From positions 1 to 11,591 of the forward strand of contig DAXB01000088.1 in NCBI GenBank assembly GCA_002506175.1: DNA of 11,591 nt, given 5' to 3'. Made by a program: the position numbers and the translations under genes. This stretch comes from Methanomassiliicoccaceae archaeon UBA113 (GTDB lineage Archaea > Thermoplasmatota > Thermoplasmata > Methanomassiliicoccales > Methanomethylophilaceae). A model generated the notes under the pieces. That model saw nothing but the letters and a program-made list of their open reading frames with translations. It ran no database searches and was not told the DNA's origin. The number at the start of each line of letters is the position of its first letter. Position 1 is the stretch's first letter. Below, piece after piece: positions 1-6,330 of the stretch.

Positions 1-2399
1 TACCCTCGAGCGTCACATCCATCGGTAGTTGGGCGTTCTCCAGATGCACCTCCCTTGGATCCGTAACCATACCCTCGGGCGTCAAATGCATCGGATATGG
101 TGCGTTCTCCGGATGTTGGAAAATAGGATCGATATCCATAGAGCATGGTGCCAGCGGAATCAATGGGGCATTCAGCACATGGAGATTCTACGATATCGAC
201 GGTATCACCCAGATAACATCTGACGATGATCTTCCCGGTCACACATACAAAGGGACCATGACCAAGATGGTCAGGCAGGCCCATGAGCACTCCTACGAAA
301 CGGAGATCATCGATCCCACTTGCACAGAATCAGGTTGCATCATACACATCTGCGGATGCGGCGATACATACAATGATTCGTACACCGCGCCGGTCGGTCA
401 TGATTACGCCGCCATCGATGAGAAGGATGCGACCTGCACCCAGGACGGGTACATCCGTTACGAATGTTCCAGATGCCATGAGGTCTATACCGTCATCACC
501 CATGCTGAGCATGAGTACGCCATCTCCGAGAGGACGGAGGCCACATGCACCGAGGATGGTTACATCAAGTACGAGTGCTGTAAGTGTCATGGCTCCTATT
601 TCGACGAGACAATTCCTAAGGGGCATTCCTACGAATCCGAGGTTATAAAGCGGGCCACCGTTGACGGAAAGGGATTGGTCAGATACACCTGCGTCAGATG
701 CGGACACGCTCACAGTATGGAGACGCCCGTGATTAAGCATGGTATCAACGTGCTCCTGATTCAGGACCGCCTCCCGTGGGAGGAGAACAACGACGTTCTG
801 CTCCTCAACAGACTGACGGAAGCAGGTTACATCGCAGGATGGGAGTTGGTCAACTCGAAGCAGCTCGCTCCCGAGATCCTATTGCAGCACAGCGTGGTTA
901 TGATTGCCAACGACCAGTGGTCGTCTACATACGACTGTCTGAAGGAGAAGAGCGCCATGCTTGCATCCTACGTCTACAGCGGAGGTGTTCTCATCTATGG
1001 GGCATGTGACAATGGATGGGCCGCCGGCGAGATGGATTACGAGCTCCCCGGAGGGGTCGCCAAGACGAACGGATACAAACTGTATAACTACATCGCGGAT
1101 TTCACGAGTGTAATCGTCACCGGAGCACTCACCGACAGCAAGCCGCTGACGGATGTTCTCCTGCAGGGAAGGTTTTGCAGCCACGGCTCGTTCGCTGCAT
1201 CATCCCTTCCCGAGGGGACGCATGTGATTATCACCGATTCGGAAGGTTCACCCACCCTCATCGAATACGGTTATGGTGACGGAACGGTCATCGCATCTGG
1301 GCTCACGTGGGAGTTATATCTGGTCCGTGGATTCGAGGGCGATACGACTTATTCCAAGAACGCCTTCGACGACCTGGTCGTGTATGCCGCCAGCATCACC
1401 CGGTTCACCGAGGATTACGTGGATCTGCATTGTATCTCATATGATGTTGACGGGGGATCCGCGACTGCACCGAAAGAGGAGCTCCAGGTCGAGGGCGGTA
1501 CGTTCAAGCTCGCTTCGTACAGCGGAACCAAGGACGGTTACACATTCGGCGGATGGAACGACGGCGAGAACGATTACGCTGCAGGGACCGATTACACAGT
1601 CGGAGACGGGGATGTGTTTTTCACAGCCATATGGAACAAAGTCGATGTGACAGGTATTACCCTGTCCTTCAAGACGCTCGCTATGTATGTGAATGATGTC
1701 AAGGTCCTGACTGCTACTGTGAGCCCGGAGGATGCCCTCGTAAAAACCGTCACATGGAGTTCTGACAACACAGATGTGGCCGATGTCGATGGGGACGGAA
1801 TCGTCACGGCCTATAAGGCCGGAACCGCGGTCATCACAGCCGTATCGGATGAGAACGAGAGCATCTCTGCCTCCTGTACGGTTACCGTCAGTACTGTCTC
1901 TGTTAAGAGCATCGCACTAGACCAGACCAAGATGACCATTGTCGTCGGGAAAACCGGAAAGCTCATCGCTACCGTGGGGCCGGAGAACGCATCCAATCAG
2001 AACGTCACATGGACGACCAGCAAAGCGACCGTCGCAACCGTCGACGAGGACGGAACAGTCACAGCAGTGTCCGCAGGATCGGCCAAAATCACCGTCACCA
2101 CCGTAGATGGTAAGAGGTCAGCCGAATGCACTGTTACGGTAATCAACGTCCCCGTGGATGGTATCAAGCTCGAGGCACACAATCTGGATCTTGCCATGAA
2201 TAACACCTGCACCATCGGATATGAGATTTCCCCCGCGGATGCGTTCGACAAAGCCGTTACATGGACATCCAGCAACTCCGAGGTCGTCTCGATGGATCAG
2301 GACGGAAACATTACCGCCTACGATGCGGAAACCGCCAAGATAACCGTTATGACGCAAGACGGCGGCAAGAAGGCCACCTGCACTAAAGCTGTGAAGTGA
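1..2399 (+). CDS. Large secreted mosaic surface protein (BspA-type LRR, Cys-rich repeats, Rossmann-like domain, Flg_new, 3x BIG2), 5' partial
   Basis: The reading frame is open from the left edge (first full codon at base 3), so the ATG at 258 is internal and the true start lies outside. 798 residues are visible. In order: two clear 23-residue BspA-type leucine-rich repeats (3-71, 72-140; IG..AFS.C pattern) and a degenerate third; four Cys-rich repeats of about 38 residues (282-737; TCTExGY...C.xC); a 738 to about 1400 stretch of alternating hydrophobic strands and helices opening with GINVLLIQDR, resembling a GATase/DUF4350-like Rossmann fold; a Flg_new/InlB-type repeat (about 1425-1640, YTFGGW); and three BIG2 Ig-like domains starting at 1641, 1896 and 2148. 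The protein ends straight after the last BIG2 domain with no membrane anchor or sortase motif. These domain families are typical of cell-surface adhesins of gut microbes; an adhesin role here is inference. The signal peptide cannot be seen. Confidence 0.9.
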   Translation, partial: PSSVTSIGSWAFSRCTSLGSVTIPSGVKCIGYGAFSGCWKIGSISIEHGASGINGAFSTWRFYDIDGITQITSDDDLPGHTYKGTMTKMVRQAHEHSYETEIIDPTCTESGCIIHICGCGDTYNDSYTAPVGHDYAAIDEKDATCTQDGYIRYECSRCHEVYTVITHAEHEYAISERTEATCTEDGYIKYECCKCHGSYFDETIPKGHSYESEVIKRATVDGKGLVRYTCVRCGHAHSMETPVIKHGINVLLIQDRLPWEENNDVLLLNRLTEAGYIAGWELVNSKQLAPEILLQHSVVMIANDQWSSTYDCLKEKSAMLASYVYSGGVLIYGACDNGWAAGEMDYELPGGVAKTNGYKLYNYIADFTSVIVTGALTDSKPLTDVLLQGRFCSHGSFAASSLPEGTHVIITDSEGSPTLIEYGYGDGTVIASGLTWELYLVRGFEGDTTYSKNAFDDLVVYAASITRFTEDYVDLHCISYDVDGGSATAPKEELQVEGGTFKLASYSGTKDGYTFGGWNDGENDYAAGTDYTVGDGDVFFTAIWNKVDVTGITLSFKTLAMYVNDVKVLTATVSPEDALVKTVTWSSDNTDVADVDGDGIVTAYKAGTAVITAVSDENESISASCTVTVSTVSVKSIALDQTKMTIVVGKTGKLIATVGPENASNQNVTWTTSKATVATVDEDGTVTAVSAGSAKITVTTVDGKRSAECTVTVINVPVDGIKLEAHNLDLAMNNTCTIGYEISPADAFDKAVTWTSSNSEVVSMDQDGNITAYDAETAKITVMTQDGGKKATCTKAVK
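3..140 (+). repeat. BspA-type leucine-rich repeats (two 69-nt units)
   Basis: Two consecutive 23-codon units (3-71 and 72-140) share the pattern P-S-x-V-x-x-IG-x-x-AFS-x-C and then a short strand ending in T/S-I. A third, degraded unit follows, ending near 220. These are the last units of an array that must continue to the left of the window. Confidence 0.85.
282..737 (+). repeat. Four tandem Cys-rich ~38-residue protein repeats
   Basis: The units start at nucleotides 282, 396, 510 and 621. Each begins H-[DES]-Y or EHSY. The first three carry TCT-[EQ]-[SD]-G and a pair of cysteines spaced C-x-C or C-x-x-C. The fourth has lost the TCT cysteine but keeps CVRC. The pairs could form disulfides outside the cell or bind metal. 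The same repeat style occurs in surface proteins of gut Firmicutes and methanogens. Confidence 0.8.
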
Positions 2400-2411
2400 T
2401 CGGTTGGAAAC

Positions 2412-2439
2412 ATACCGTCATCCGAAAGGATGGCGGTGT
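2412..2439 (+). terminator. Terminator-like hairpin after the surface-protein gene
   Basis: A 12-bp stem (2412-2423 with 2428-2439, including two G-U wobbles) is closed by a GAAA tetraloop at 2424-2427. It begins 12 nt after the stop codon and is followed by CTTTCATCT, which is only weakly T-rich. Position and strength suggest a transcript 3' end. Confidence 0.55.
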
Positions 2440-2637
2440 CTTTCATCTCAAGTCGAAAAGTGGTTTTGACAGAATCGAGCGGGTAAACCCGCGCGTGTGC
2501 AACCGTGAGTGGAGCCGTGTACCGCGTGAGAAACAATACTGCCCGATTAAAAAGTGGTCTGCGACATAAGTATGCCACCACAAATTCGACAGATCATAGA
2601 TAAGTCAAGGACTGGTTTAAAAACAATTCTCATATAT

Positions 2638-2739
2638 GCGCGACCTTCGGGCCTTCGGCCCTTAGGTCTGCGCGACTATGAGTATATCATACGGTTTCGA
2701 TCCGTCCTGTCTGATTTGTTGTGGCCAGGAGTCGCAGAC
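2638..2739 (+). ncRNA. Structured leader of the IS110 remnant, possible fossil bridge RNA
   Basis: Immediately upstream of the transposase start lies a run of hairpins. The strongest is 2638-2673: GCGC/GCGC, then GACCT/AGGTC, then GGGCC/GGCCC around a TTC loop. Next come TATGA/TCATA (2677-2691), ACGG/CCGT around a 7-nt loop (2690-2704) and a possible GTCTG/CAGAC stem (2708-2712 with 2735-2739). A TATA-like TTTAAAA at 2615-2621 would place transcription start near the base of the first hairpin. IS110-group elements are known to encode a bridge RNA in this position. That this is one is inference from position and folding, without a comparative model. Confidence 0.4.
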
Positions 2740-3244
2740 ATGAAACTGGTAATAGGAGTAGACGTGCACAAGGAATTGTGCGCCGCACATGCCACTATGG
2801 CGGTTCCACGGTGGTGAAACCGAAACAGCAGTACTTCATCGACGGATTCAACGGGGATTTCAGGAGATTCCCAGACGGGAGATCGTATGCCGCATCCATC
2901 GGTATCATACCGAAACAGGAAGAATCCGCAGACAAGGGAAAGAAATGCCCGATAACCTGCAGGTGCATCCCGATCTGAGAAGGCCCTTCTGTCAGGCCAC
3001 TTTCGTGCAAGTGTTTCATGCGGAATCGCACATAGGCGAGAAGTACAGGAGGCTTAAAGCCTCCGGCAAGAGTCACAAATAGGCTCTCGTCGCATGTGCG
3101 AACTCCATAGCCAGGATGATCTGGAAGATGGTCACGGCAAACACCAGATATGTGGCTGATTCGGAGCTCCTCGCGAAGACGAGGAGCCACGTGTCGACCG
3201 GAGAGGTGGAAGTGGATATGGAGGTCGAATCCGCAAAAAGGTGA
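2740..3244 (+). pseudogene. IS110-family (DEDD) transposase remnant
   Basis: The ATG at 2740 starts MKLVIGVDVHKELCAAHA, the hallmark N-terminus of IS110 transposases with the first catalytic Asp in GVDVHK. A frameshift near 2806-2818 leads into a frame reading DGFNGDFRRFP, then jumps directly to the C-terminal Transposase_20-type region (AASIGIIPKQEESADKGKK). A second frameshift near 2967-2978 continues with DLRRPFCQATFVQVFHAESHI, an in-frame TAG lies at 3080-3082, and the frame then runs to TGA at 3242-3244. About 150 codons remain where the family usually has 300-420, so the middle, including most of the catalytic core and the coiled coil, is deleted. The gene cannot make an active enzyme. 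Start and end agree with family termini. Confidence 0.85.
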
Positions 3245-3891
3245 GTTCGTTTGACGGAGATTGTGAGTCGGATCAGCGTACGGAGAAAGCGTGACGGTAT
3301 GATTTTTGACCCTTCGGAGGTCGTATAGCAAATGGTGAAGAGCACCAAACGTACGTCGAGAACGCGGTTGTGACCTTCGAGGTCTCGAATAAATTCACGA
3401 TCCCCCGACACTGTTGAACTCTGTCTAGAATTGGTGAGAACCTATCCAAAAATGCATTTTTTGATGATGTTTCAGCTACGGCTATGCAACCATTATCAAA
3501 AATATGGAGAATACTCTCCAAGACTACTTTTCAACTTAAGATAAATTGTGATCTCGATTTGTTTTCATGAACCAGTAATATGTATAGCGAATCCGACAGT
3601 CTTTTTAGTTCCTAGAATACACAATCAACCCAGTTGATTTTGGCGGACTGGATTCGTGATCAGGTATTAATCCGCCGATATTCTTATATGAATAATATAT
3701 TCTTGAAAATGGCTATTTTCGGTGACTGTATCATAGGAAGCTTAGAGAGGAATATGCTGACAGGATGTTCCCAGACGATCTGGCAATCTAAGTTTTTTAA
3801 TTGAATGCGAAAAACACTTTCGGTGGTTTTCGGTGACCCCCCGTTTGCGCTTAAATACACATCCGCCGATAATCTCGGCAGAGGAATAACA
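3245..3891. other. Intergenic region between IS110 remnant and radA
   Basis: I found no convincing gene. The left part (3245-3420) is GC-richer and has two small UUCG/UCG-loop hairpins (3308-3322, 3373-3385); it may be the right end of the IS or another decayed fragment. The rest is AT-rich. It holds a 6-bp hairpin at 3505-3520 (loop ATAC), a 7-bp hairpin at 3623-3639 followed by TTTT, a long-range 6-bp pairing of 3642-3647 with 3671-3676, an 11-nt direct repeat (3670-3680 and 3861-3871) and TATA-like boxes at 3683-3690 and 3851-3858. Confidence 0.6.
3849..3891 (+). promoter_or_regulatory. radA promoter and ribosome-binding site
   Basis: A TATA-like CTTAAATAC is centred near 3854, which predicts transcription start around 3877-3882. 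A Shine-Dalgarno-like GAGGAA at 3881-3886 lies 5 nt before ATG 3892. A 5-bp hairpin GCCGA/TCGGC (3865-3869 with 3875-3879) lies between the TATA box and the SD. The SD and promoter spacing decide the start at 3892 over the upstream ATG at 3805. Confidence 0.5.
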
Positions 3892-4833
3892 ATGGTCACG
3901 AAAACCCTTGAAGACATACCAGGAGTAGGACCCGCCATAGCAGAAAAACTCCGTGAAGCAGGATATAACGAGCTGATGGCCATTGCAGTAGCATCTCCCT
4001 CCGATCTGGCAGAGACCTGCGAGATAGGAGAGAAGAAGGCAATGGACATCATCGAGGGTGCGAAGCTTTGCGCCGATATCGGTGGTTTCGAGACCGGAGA
4101 GGACATCTTAGAGAGGCGCAAATCAATCGCGAAGCTTTCGACGGGATCGAAGGCATTCGACGAGCTCCTCGCAGGAGGATTGGAGACTCAGTCCATCGTC
4201 GAGCTGTTCGGAGAGTTCGGAAGCTGCAAGACGCAGGTCTGCTTCCAGCTCGCCGTGAACGCCACCCTTCCGGAGGAGAGGGGAGGATTCGACTCGGATG
4301 TCATCATCATAGATACAGAGAACACATTCAGGCCTGAGAGGATCATCCAGATGGCTAACTATCTGGGTGTCGACCCCGACGAGACCCTCAAGAGGATCCA
4401 TGTCGCAAGGGCGTTCAACTCGCAGCACCAGGTTCTCCTGGTGGATAAGGCCCTTGAGCTCGCCCAAACCTTGAAGGTCAAGCTGCTCATAGTCGATTCG
4501 CTGACATCCCATTTCAGAGCCGAGTACGTCGGAAGGGGAGCCCTCGCGGAGAGGCAGCAGATCCTCAACCGTCATATGCACGACCTTCTAAACTTCGCCA
4601 CATTGAACAATGCGGTCATCGCGGTCACCAACCAGGTTGCGGCGAAGCCGGATGCGTTCTTCGGAGACCCTACCAGACCCATCGGAGGACATATCGTGGG
4701 ACACACCGCTACATTCCGTATCTATCTCAGGAAGGGAAAGGCCGGCAAGAGGATCGCAAGACTCATCGACTCGCCCAACCTGCCGGAGGGAGAGGCGGTG
4801 TTCATGGTCACCGAAGACGGTATTAAAGACTAA
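3892..4833 (+). CDS. radA: DNA repair and recombination protein RadA
   Basis: This archaeal RecA/Rad51 recombinase forms ATP-dependent filaments on single-stranded DNA and catalyses strand exchange in repair. The 313-residue length fits the family. An N-terminal helix-hairpin-helix domain (IPGVGPAIAEKL, about residues 9-20) is followed by the ATPase core: linker KLSTGSKAFDELLAGGLETQS, Walker A GEFGSCKTQ, FNSQHQVLLVDKA, Walker B LLIVDSLTS, the L1-side EYVGRGALAERQQ, and the L2/C-terminal stretch NQVAAKPDAFFGDP...GGHIVGHTATFRIYLRKGK. The upstream ATG at 3805 would add 29 residues not usual for RadA. ATG 3892 has an SD at proper spacing and gives the canonical TLEDIPGVGP start. Walker A has Cys where most family members have Gly just before the catalytic Lys. 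trmG10 follows 14 nt later. Confidence 0.97.
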   Translation: MVTKTLEDIPGVGPAIAEKLREAGYNELMAIAVASPSDLAETCEIGEKKAMDIIEGAKLCADIGGFETGEDILERRKSIAKLSTGSKAFDELLAGGLETQSIVELFGEFGSCKTQVCFQLAVNATLPEERGGFDSDVIIIDTENTFRPERIIQMANYLGVDPDETLKRIHVARAFNSQHQVLLVDKALELAQTLKVKLLIVDSLTSHFRAEYVGRGALAERQQILNRHMHDLLNFATLNNAVIAVTNQVAAKPDAFFGDPTRPIGGHIVGHTATFRIYLRKGKAGKRIARLIDSPNLPEGEAVFMVTEDGIKD

Positions 4834-4841
4834 ACATTACA

Positions 4842-4857
4842 GGGGGTGTGAACCCCC
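4842..4857 (+). promoter_or_regulatory. Hairpin enclosing the trmG10 start codon
   Basis: A perfect 6-bp stem GGGGGT (4842-4847) / ACCCCC (4852-4857) closes a GTGA tetraloop (4848-4851) of GNRA type. The GTG of the loop is the start codon of the next gene, and the 5' arm is the only purine-rich Shine-Dalgarno-like sequence. The structure lies 8 nt after the radA stop. It could limit initiation on trmG10, make it depend on radA translation, or partly terminate transcription. Confidence 0.55.
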
Positions 4858-5840
4858 AATTCTTCTTCGAATTATCCGGTGAGTCCAAGGACATGCCTCA
4901 GGCCGAGGTCAGAGGATGCCTGGAGGCCGAGACAGATTGGTTCGAGATCGTATCGGAGGGCCCGGGATACATGGTGGCCTCCTTCGACGAGAAGTACCTT
5001 GACGGCATAGCCGACCGCATGGCGATGACCCACAGCATCGGCAGATACCTGGGCGAGTACACCCCGGAGGACATCTCGGGACTGGCCGATGTGGAGCTTC
5101 CCGAAGGATCATTCGCGATACGTGCCAAGAGGTTCGAGGGGATGATGAGGGATGTGGATTCGCAGAAGCTCATCCGCAGTGCGGGGGCGCTGCTTTCCAA
5201 GCATAATGATGTCAATCTGAAGGATCCAGATGTTATCGTCAGGATGCAGATGTGCGACAAGGTCCACCTTTATGTTGAGCAGAGGGTCACAGAAGCGGAC
5301 CTCCTCGAAAAGAGGAAGGTCGGGGAGAGGCCATTCTTCTCGCCTATTTCGCTTCATCCGAAGTATGCCAGAGCGCTCATCAACATGACCGGCGTCAAAA
5401 AGGGCGGAACCGTTCTGGACCCGTTCTGCGGTACAGGGGGCATCGTAATCGAGGCAGCGGAGATGGGGATGAAGGCCATAGCTTCCGATTTCGATGAGGA
5501 TATGATCATCGGATGCCAGGAGAACCTGGATTTCTACGGGCTTAAGATGCATGACTTCGACGTTCTTGACATCGGGGACATCGCAGAGAGGTTCCCGGAT
5601 ATGGATGCGATATGCACCGACCCACCATACGGAAGGTCCACGAAGACCGGAGGGGAGCATATCGACAAGATCTACAAGAGGGCAGGGGAAGTAATCCCCA
5701 AGGCTTTGAAGCACGATCGCAGGGCCGGAGTGGTCCTGCCGCATCCGGTCCAGTTCGATGAGATGGTCCTGGAGGGGATGTTCCTCCAGAGGGTTCATGG
5801 TTCCCTGACGAGGCATTACCACATATTCCGCAATCTCTGA
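4848..5840 (+). CDS. trmG10: tRNA (guanine(10)-N2)-dimethyltransferase, TrmG10/Trm11-like
   Basis: This enzyme uses S-adenosylmethionine to methylate N2 of G10 in tRNA (archaeal COG1041 family). The 330 residues have an N-terminal ferredoxin-like plus THUMP-type RNA-binding region (about 1-150) and a Rossmann-fold methyltransferase domain (about 165-330). Motif I is LDPFCGTGGI at residues 190-199, the acidic residue after the second strand is in SDFDED, and the catalytic motif IV is TDPPY at 257-261. SLHPKYARALINM just before motif I and the HYHIFRNL end are typical. The GTG start at 4848 is chosen because FFFELSGE is the normal family N-terminus; the next ATG would remove it. The start codon lies inside a hairpin loop. 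It is probably co-transcribed with radA. Confidence 0.93.
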   Translation: MNPQFFFELSGESKDMPQAEVRGCLEAETDWFEIVSEGPGYMVASFDEKYLDGIADRMAMTHSIGRYLGEYTPEDISGLADVELPEGSFAIRAKRFEGMMRDVDSQKLIRSAGALLSKHNDVNLKDPDVIVRMQMCDKVHLYVEQRVTEADLLEKRKVGERPFFSPISLHPKYARALINMTGVKKGGTVLDPFCGTGGIVIEAAEMGMKAIASDFDEDMIIGCQENLDFYGLKMHDFDVLDIGDIAERFPDMDAICTDPPYGRSTKTGGEHIDKIYKRAGEVIPKALKHDRRAGVVLPHPVQFDEMVLEGMFLQRVHGSLTRHYHIFRNL

Positions 5841-5843
5841 CCT

Positions 5844-5987
5844 ATGGTCGCAGCTCTCGCAGTGATGGGATGTCGTGTTCGTCTCATCTATTTGATGAAC
5901 TCGAGAAGGGTATGGGTTTGGCAGAAAGACCTCAAGGATGCCAAGGAGTACGCACGCATGTTCTCCAGAGCCGTTTCAATGGTTTGA
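5844..5987 (+). CDS. Small ORF of 47 residues, unknown
   Basis: An ATG 3 nt after the trmG10 stop opens a 47-codon frame rich in basic and aromatic residues (SRRVWVWQKDLKDAKEYA). It ends 4 nt before the ATG of the broken HicA-like gene. It is in the same frame as trmG10, separated by one TGA. There is no Shine-Dalgarno. I do not recognise it. It could be a small partner of the HicA-like gene, a decayed fragment, or chance; the tight placement is the only support. Confidence 0.25.
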   Translation: MVAALAVMGCRVRLIYLMNSRRVWVWQKDLKDAKEYARMFSRAVSMV

Positions 5988-5991
5988 TACA

Positions 5992-6279
5992 ATGCCGATA
6001 AAGATAATAGATGCAGATGAGAATCTGACCAAGAAATGATTCGTCAGGGATGAACAGCACAATCATATCTACTACTTATATACGGATCCGAAAACAAATC
6101 TGGAGACCAGGATACGTACGAAGATGAGCCATAACAACAGGGATCTGGTAAATCCGACGATCTCCGTTATGAGCAAACAGCCCCATCTCGACAGAAACGA
6201 TCTCATCAGGTTCATCAGCTGCGGAATCAGTAGGGATGCGTACAATTCAATGATGAGGGAACTGGGATTCGTCAGTTGA
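5992..6279 (+). pseudogene. HicA-like small protein gene interrupted by one TGA
   Basis: From ATG 5992 the frame runs to TGA 6277 and would give 95 residues, except for a single in-frame TGA at 6037-6039 (codon 16). Across this stop the protein aligns with the intact gene at 9939: NLxKK-[stop or G]-F, H.xYY.LY, then MxKQ..L, I.C..SRD.Y and R near the C-terminus. At the stop the paralogue has Gly, so a GGA-to-TGA change is the simplest history. The family is small, HicA-like by size and by the KGF...H.YYxLY pattern, and probably a toxin-antitoxin component (inference). The rest of the frame is otherwise undamaged, so the loss looks recent. Its end is 50 nt before the most likely start of the QueG-like gene. 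Confidence 0.7.
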
Positions 6280-6299
6280 GGATAGTCTTCACACATAAT

Positions 6300-6330
6300 T
6301 CATATATTGTATCCGAAGATTCGTTCAATA
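6300..6330 (+). promoter_or_regulatory. TATA box implying a leaderless transcript for the QueG-like gene
   Basis: CATATAT at 6301-6307 lies 26 nt, centre to A, upstream of the ATG at 6330. That is the usual archaeal spacing from TATA box to transcription start, so the mRNA would start at or next to the ATG. No Shine-Dalgarno precedes this ATG, which agrees with leaderless translation. Confidence 0.45.

Larger units (their letters stand above)
2613..3244 (+). mobile_element. Decayed IS110-family insertion sequence (ends not defined)
   Basis: The transposase remnant and the folded leader upstream of it are treated as one element. I could not find terminal repeats or a target duplication, and IS110 elements usually lack clear inverted repeats. 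The limits given are only the outermost recognisable parts. The left end could lie anywhere between 2440 and 2613, and the right end between 3245 and about 3420. Confidence 0.5.

Noticed and set aside
258..260. ATG at 258 as the start of the surface-protein gene
   Set aside because: The same frame is open to the left edge and the upstream codons encode typical BspA leucine-rich repeats, so this ATG is internal.
2440..2581. Minus-strand frame with protein-like sequence upstream of the IS110 leader
   Set aside because: It runs into the antisense of the surface-protein gene, and I could not match it to any family.
2690..2704. tRNA T-arm-like sequence (GTTTCGATCC)
   Set aside because: The stem is only 4 bp and no anticodon arm, D arm or acceptor stem fits around it.
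3080..3082. In-frame TAG of the transposase remnant as a pyrrolysine codon
   Set aside because: The gene also has two frameshifts and a large deletion, so the TAG is one of several lesions.
3805..3891. N-terminal extension of RadA from ATG 3805
   Set aside because: The 29 extra residues do not fit the family, and this stretch holds the TATA box and SD for ATG 3892.
6037..6039. TGA in the HicA-like gene as selenocysteine or recoded codon
   Set aside because: The paralogue has Gly at this position, not Cys, and no selenocysteine-insertion-like element was seen. A point mutation from GGA is simpler.
6276..6329. TTG at 6276 as start of the QueG-like gene
   Set aside because: It overlaps the end of the HicA-like frame and lies upstream of the TATA box. 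ATG 6330 has the better promoter spacing.
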